Below the pieces are notes generated by a model. The model was not told the DNA's origin. It saw nothing but the letters and a program-made list of their open reading frames with translations, and made no database searches. DNA of 64,000 bases from NCBI RefSeq assembly GCF_019100565.1, contig NZ_JAHRID010000001.1, forward strand, positions 1 to 64,000, given 5' to 3'. Below, in pieces: positions 61,547 to 64,000 of this stretch. A program made the translations under genes and the position numbers. The stretch comes from Arsukibacterium indicum (lineage in GTDB: Bacteria > Pseudomonadota > Gammaproteobacteria > Enterobacterales > Alteromonadaceae). Position 1 is the first letter of the stretch, and the number at the start of each line of letters is the position of its first letter.

Positions 61547-62650
61547 ATGTCAGCTAACAGCAGTAAAAAAGTCATCGTCGGTATGTCTGGCGGCGTGGAT
61601 TCGTCGGTTTCAGCCTATTTGTTAATCCAGCAGGGATATCAGGTTGAAGGCCTGTTTATGAAAAACTGGGAAGAAGACGACAATGATGAATACTGCGCAG
61701 CAGCTGAAGATATGCAGGATGCGCAACAAGTTTGTGACAAACTTGGCATAGTGCTGCACAAGGTAAACTTTGCTGCCGAGTACTGGGACAACGTATTCGA
61801 GTATTTTCTGGCTGAATACCGGGCGGGTCGTACCCCTAATCCCGATATCATGTGCAATAAAGAAATTAAATTTAAAGCCTTTCTTGAATTTGCCGCAGAG
61901 GCGCTTGGCGCTGATTATATTGCAACCGGTCACTATGTGCGCCGCCGTTTTGAAAACGGCCAGTGGCAGCTGCTACGTGGTTTAGACAGCAATAAAGATC
62001 AAAGCTATTTTTTATACACCCTCAGCGGACAGCATGTGGCTCAGACGCTGTTTCCAATTGGTGAGCTTGAAAAACCTGCCGTTCGGGCCATTGCTGAGCA
62101 ACAGGGCCTGGTTACCCATGATAAAAAAGACTCAACCGGTATCTGTTTTATTGGTGAGCGTAAATTCAAAGACTTTTTACAACAATACCTGCCCGCCCAA
62201 CCGGGGGATATCGTCAGTATTGACGATGGTCAGTTACTGGGCCGGCACGATGGCCTGATGTACCATACTCTGGGCCAGCGCAAAGGTTTAAAAATTGGCG
62301 GCCTGCGCGAAGGCAGTGACGACCCATGGTATGTTGTCGGCAAAGATTTGCAGCAAAACCGGCTGTTGGTTGCCCAGGGGCATGATCACCCGGCGTTGCT
62401 GGCCAGTGGCCTTATTGCCAGCCAGCTAGACTGGGTTGACCGTAAAGGGCCGCAACAGCCAATGCGCTGTACTGTCAAAACCCGTTACCGGCAAACGGAT
62501 ATCAACTGTACCCTGACCCCGCTGGCAGATGGCCAGGTAAACGTGGTTTTCGACCAGCCGCAAAAAGCCGTTACACCGGGACAGTCTGCGGTATTTTATC
62601 TTGATGACGTCTGCCTGGGCGGCGGCATTATCGACAAGGCTATTAAATAA
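61547..62650 (+). CDS. mnmA: tRNA-specific 2-thiouridylase MnmA
   Basis: This 367-residue enzyme adds the 2-thio group to wobble U34 of Lys, Glu and Gln tRNAs with ATP and sulfur from the IscS-TusE relay. The ATP-binding PP-loop GMSGGVDSS, the first catalytic Cys in [12 protein letters not shown] and the second in [12 protein letters not shown] are intact. HflD follows after two bases. The mnmA-hflD-purB order matches E. coli. Confidence 0.96.
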   Translation: MSANSSKKVIVGMSGGVDSSVSAYLLIQQGYQVEGLFMKNWEEDDNDEYCAAAEDMQDAQQVCDKLGIVLHKVNFAAEYWDNVFEYFLAEYRAGRTPNPDIMCNKEIKFKAFLEFAAEALGADYIATGHYVRRRFENGQWQLLRGLDSNKDQSYFLYTLSGQHVAQTLFPIGELEKPAVRAIAEQQGLVTHDKKDSTGICFIGERKFKDFLQQYLPAQPGDIVSIDDGQLLGRHDGLMYHTLGQRKGLKIGGLREGSDDPWYVVGKDLQQNRLLVAQGHDHPALLASGLIASQLDWVDRKGPQQPMRCTVKTRYRQTDINCTLTPLADGQVNVVFDQPQKAVTPGQSAVFYLDDVCLGGGIIDKAIK

Positions 62651-62652
62651 TT

Positions 62653-63282
62653 ATGCAATCCTCTTTATCTACCCAAATTATTGCCCTGGCGGGTTTAAGC
62701 CAGGCCATTTGTTTACTGCAAAGCCTGGCCCGCCATAACAAACTGGAACCGGAGCTTTATCAGACGACCCTTGCCAGCATTGCCAATCTTAACCCCGAAT
62801 CGCCACTGGCGGTATATGGCGATGATCTAAACAAGATAAGCGGTGGTTTACAGACTATTATTACCCAGCTGGAAGACAGTACCAAAAGAGATGTCGAGTT
62901 TACCCGGTATCTGGTAGGCGTGCTGGCGCTGGAAAGAAAACTGAATAAAAACCGGGCTAATATGGCCGAACTTGGCAAACAACTTGCTCAGCTTGAGCGC
63001 CAGTTGCAGCATTTTGCCGTAACTGACGACACTATTGTTGGCCGGTTGGCCGACATCTACAGTGATTGTATCAGTAGCCTTGGTAGTCGAATTCAGGTTT
63101 ATGGTCAGCCTGATGTACTGAAGCAAACTGTTGTTCAGCAGAAAGTGCGGGCGCTGTTGCTGGCGGCTGTGCGGGCGGCAGTGCTGTGGCGTCAGGCTGG
63201 CGGTAGCCGGCTTAACTTTATTTTTCAACGTCGTAAACTGGTTGCTGCTGCCAAACATCTGCTGGCACAAACCACACCTTAA
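62653..63282 (+). CDS. hflD: High-frequency lysogenization protein HflD homologue
   Basis: The 209-residue, mainly helical protein matches HflD in length and position between mnmA and purB. The sequence reads IIALAGLSQAICLLQSLAR, NPESPLAVYGD, RYLVGVLALERKLNK and QQKVRALLLAAVRAAVLWRQAGG, all typical. It is a peripheral inner-membrane protein; in E. coli it affects phage lambda CII stability, and its cellular role is unclear. It starts two bases after the mnmA stop. Confidence 0.93.
   Translation: MQSSLSTQIIALAGLSQAICLLQSLARHNKLEPELYQTTLASIANLNPESPLAVYGDDLNKISGGLQTIITQLEDSTKRDVEFTRYLVGVLALERKLNKNRANMAELGKQLAQLERQLQHFAVTDDTIVGRLADIYSDCISSLGSRIQVYGQPDVLKQTVVQQKVRALLLAAVRAAVLWRQAGGSRLNFIFQRRKLVAAAKHLLAQTTP

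Positions 63283-64000
<718 letters not shown>

Overview
The window looks like a chromosomal segment of a gammaproteobacterium of the order Alteromonadales, most likely in or near Rheinheimera, Arsukibacterium or Alishewanella. This is inferred from protein style and gene order, not from a marker gene. The right-hand third keeps an order familiar from E. coli and its relatives: trxB-aat-(bpt)-infA-clpA-clpS-cspD-icd-rluE-mnmA-hflD-purB. No rRNA, tRNA, CRISPR array, insertion sequence or prophage was seen, so this is mostly core and lineage-specific housekeeping DNA with a few accessory genes and repeat-like intergenic stretches.

Layout. 0-2.5 kb: a tiny Lys-rich protein, a SOUL-family lipoprotein, an unknown lipoprotein and two tandem CrcB/Fluc fluoride-channel genes, all on the minus strand. 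2.7-4.9 kb: a compact plus-strand operon of a duplicated DUF1538 membrane protein, a PII-like protein and a two-CBS protein. This is the best candidate here for an under-described system. 5-9.1 kb: exported minus-strand proteins (FG-GAP repeat protein, orphan solute-binding protein, serine beta-lactamase-like hydrolase) and a small membrane protein. 9.2-13 kb: arginine/ornithine catabolism (argD/astC-like aminotransferase, astA, a DUF1338 enzyme) divergent from an Lrp/AsnC regulator, followed by a chromate transporter. 14.4-18.4 kb: a UshA-like nucleotidase lipoprotein, a MASE1-type diguanylate cyclase and a HIT hydrolase.

18.5-22.7 kb: glutathione-dependent formaldehyde detoxification (frmA and fghA) with a divergent LysR regulator. 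It is threaded with four copies of a repeat end and two long, mutually inverted copies of a structured element flanking frmA. 22.1-33.7 kb: FrnE-like thiol oxidoreductase, thiolase, YjbR protein, S9 peptidase, class I fumarase, PabB, NudL-type Nudix hydrolase, L-serine dehydratase, a DUF2007 protein and lactate permease. A GC-rich, hairpin-rich repeat-like stretch lies before the serine dehydratase.

33.8-40.5 kb: an RND efflux pump whose permease carries an extra C-terminal DUF805-like domain, its adaptor, a stand-alone glycogen-binding domain protein and a KAS III-like enzyme. 40.8-46.1 kb: tamA-tamB outer-membrane assembly pair. 46.2-52 kb: CmoM, Nif3-like protein, a histone H1-like basic protein, a glycosyltransferase, a hemolysin III family protein and a secreted subtilase. 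52.4-64 kb: thioredoxin reductase, then an N-degron cluster (aat, bpt, clpA, clpS) with infA and cspD, the monomeric NADP isocitrate dehydrogenase, rluE, mnmA, hflD and a purB gene cut by the window edge.

All family assignments come from reading protein sequence for remembered motifs and lengths. No database search was possible.
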